From: Bordetella parapertussis | GTDB lineage: Bacteria; Pseudomonadota; Gammaproteobacteria; Burkholderiales; SG8-41 | Reading direction: 5' to 3' | NCBI GenBank assembly: GCA_945870465.1 | Contig: CAMBSS010000225.1 | Span: forward strand, 1 to 5,897 | Length of the DNA stretch: 5,897 bases | Shown: positions 5,046-5,897 of the stretch, in pieces | Layout: every line of letters starts with the position of its first letter | Position numbering within the stretch: position 1 is the first letter of the stretch | Translations under genes and position numbers: made by a program | Notes under the pieces: generated by a model | Databases searched by the model: none | What the model was told of the DNA's origin: nothing | The model's input: only the letters and a program-made list of their open reading frames with translations

Positions 5046-5372
5046 ATGCGTAAGCTCAAGCCTGTAACGCCCGGCGAACTCTTGCTGGAAGAGTTTCTAA
5101 AGCCGATGGGGATCAGCCAGTACCGGTTGGCAAAGGAGATCGGCGTGCCTGCGCAGCGTATCGGAGATATTGTGGCCGGCAAACGGGCCATTACTGCCGA
5201 CACCGACTTGCGCCTGTGCCGGTTTTTCGGCCTTACCAACGGCTACTGGCTGCGCGCCCAAGCGGCCCACGACACCGAAGTCGCGGAACGCGCCATGGGT
5301 GCAATGCTTGGGAAGATCAAGCCGTGGTCTAGCGCCGAGGCTCATGGAAGTCGCGCCTTAACCCGCGCTTGA
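5046..5372 (+). CDS. higA: HigA-type antitoxin, HTH XRE-family regulator
   Basis: This 108-residue partner of HigB neutralises the toxin by direct binding and normally represses the operon. The N-terminus carries the family motif VTPGELLLEEFLKPMGIS (7-24). A helix-turn-helix follows, about residues 23-60: SQYRLAKEIGVPAQRIGDIV, then GKRAITADTDLRLCRFFG. GYWLRAQAAHDTEVA (66-80), the typical dimerisation and toxin-facing helix, comes next. A tail of about 17 residues after K92 (PWSSAEAHGSRALTRA) is longer than in many HigA proteins and shows no recognisable motif. The start at 5046 is supported by GGAG seven bases upstream and by the family N-terminus. The gap to higB is 12 bases, so the two genes are co-transcribed. 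HigA may bind the TTGACGTTAA palindrome in the promoter. The gene converges with the CoA-transferase gene, with 65 bases between the stop codons. Confidence 0.92.
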   Translation: MRKLKPVTPGELLLEEFLKPMGISQYRLAKEIGVPAQRIGDIVAGKRAITADTDLRLCRFFGLTNGYWLRAQAAHDTEVAERAMGAMLGKIKPWSSAEAHGSRALTRA

Positions 5373-5416
5373 AGTAAAGCATCATTCAATCGGGACACAC
5401 TTCTCTTCCAGACCCA

Positions 5417-5430
5417 CGCCTCTCGCCTCA
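5417..5430. repeat. Two CGCCTCW heptamers between convergent genes
   Basis: CGCCTCT CGCCTCA sits in the 65-base gap between the higA and CoA-transferase stop codons. It matches the right arm of the inverted heptamer cluster at 1784-1802 in the same orientation. No recognisable hairpin terminator was found in this gap. Confidence 0.5.
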
Positions 5431-5437
5431 CGGCAAT

Positions 5438-5897
5438 CTAGATAACTCCACGCGCCTTCAAGGCCTGCCGGGCCACATCGTCGTACCCGAGCGCTGCCAG
5501 CACTTCAGCATTGTGCTCACCCAGCTTGGGACCTATCCACTCAGTTGCTCCCGGCGTCGCCGACAATTTGGGCACGATGCCGGGCAACTTGACCGGCTTG
5601 CCGTCCGGCAGTTTGTGCTGCTCCAGCATGCCGCGCGCAATGTAATGGGCGTCTTTGACGATATCGGCAACGTCGAACACCTTGCCGGACGGCACCTGTG
5701 CTTTTTCGAGTGCCGCGAGTACGTGATCGAGATCGTGCCGGCGCGTCCAGTCGGCGATTGCGCCATCGAGTTCCGCGGTGCGCGGCACGCGCCCGGCGTT
5801 GGTGGCCAGCGTCGCATCGTCGGCGAGATCGGCACGCCCTATCGCCGTCATCATGCGTTTGAAGATTGCATCGTTATTGGCGCCCACGATGACGAAC
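5438..5897 (-). CDS. CaiB/BaiF-family CoA-transferase (class III), C-terminal part only
   Basis: The frame enters from the right edge and ends at a TAG (5440-5438), giving the last 152 residues of a protein that is usually about 400 long. Class III CoA-transferases move CoA between carboxylic acids, for example formyl-CoA/oxalate, carnitine or succinyl-CoA/dicarboxylate pairs. The visible part carries the C-terminal landmarks: VGANNDAIFKRMMTAIGR, then DLADD, a helical region ending VLAALEKAQVPSGKVFDVADI, and DAHYIARGMLEQH, the stretch just before the closing beta section. The end, LGEHNAEVLAALGYDD, is the family's classic C-terminal signature. The catalytic aspartate lies in the missing N-terminal half, so activity and substrate cannot be judged. 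The GTG at 5887 is internal, not a start: the frame stays open to the edge and the residues before it (FVI) fit the family strand. Confidence 0.92.
   Translation of the reverse strand, partial: FVIVGANNDAIFKRMMTAIGRADLADDATLATNAGRVPRTAELDGAIADWTRRHDLDHVLAALEKAQVPSGKVFDVADIVKDAHYIARGMLEQHKLPDGKPVKLPGIVPKLSATPGATEWIGPKLGEHNAEVLAALGYDDVARQALKARGVI

Noticed and set aside
1..5897. Search for CRISPR arrays, tRNA or rRNA genes, transposases and phage genes
   Set aside because: No spaced direct repeats, tRNA-like cloverleaf, rRNA stretches or mobile-element proteins were found by reading. A covariance-model scan was not possible here.

Overview
The window reads as chromosomal DNA of a GC-rich Gram-negative bacterium. 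The betaproteobacterial type (Burkholderiales, Rhodocyclales or Nitrosomonadales-like) is the best guess, from the general character of the proteins and the heavy use of G/C third positions. No gene fixes the taxonomy, so that is inference.

Layout. From the left edge to about 4.57 kb everything is encoded on the minus strand, and transcription runs right to left. The first gene in that direction is a secreted substrate-binding protein (3545-4573). After a 125-base gap rich in hairpins come an ABC ATPase (2607-3419) and an inner-membrane permease (1811-2629), which overlap by 23 bases. Together they form a complete importer of the nitrate/sulfonate/taurine (NMT1/SsuA-like) type with unknown substrate. 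A hairpin plus T-run and a nested inverted heptamer repeat follow the permease gene. Next come a small two-CBS-domain protein (1210-1662) with its own ribosome binding site and possible promoter, and then a large protein of unknown function (1-1065) that leaves the window at its C-terminal end.

The plus strand carries one short operon, a HigB-type RelE-family toxin and its HigA antitoxin (4755-5372). It is divergent from the importer and shares a 181-base intergenic region with it. The higBA promoter is well formed and places the predicted transcription start on the GTG start codon. Its -35 box lies within a near-perfect TTAACGTTAA palindrome, a plausible HigA operator. At the right edge, converging on higA, is the C-terminal part of a CaiB/BaiF-family CoA-transferase on the minus strand (5438-5897).

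How the genes work together. The three importer genes make one machine: periplasmic capture, membrane channel and ATP motor. HigB and HigA make a toxin-antitoxin pair that probably represses its own promoter. The CBS protein, the large unknown protein and the CoA-transferase have no evident functional tie to these. I see no rRNA, tRNA, CRISPR array, insertion sequence or prophage. I found no convincing new multi-gene system. The best leads are the leaderless-looking higBA promoter with its operator, the unknown protein at the left edge, the structured SBP-ATPase gap, and the dispersed heptamer repeats.
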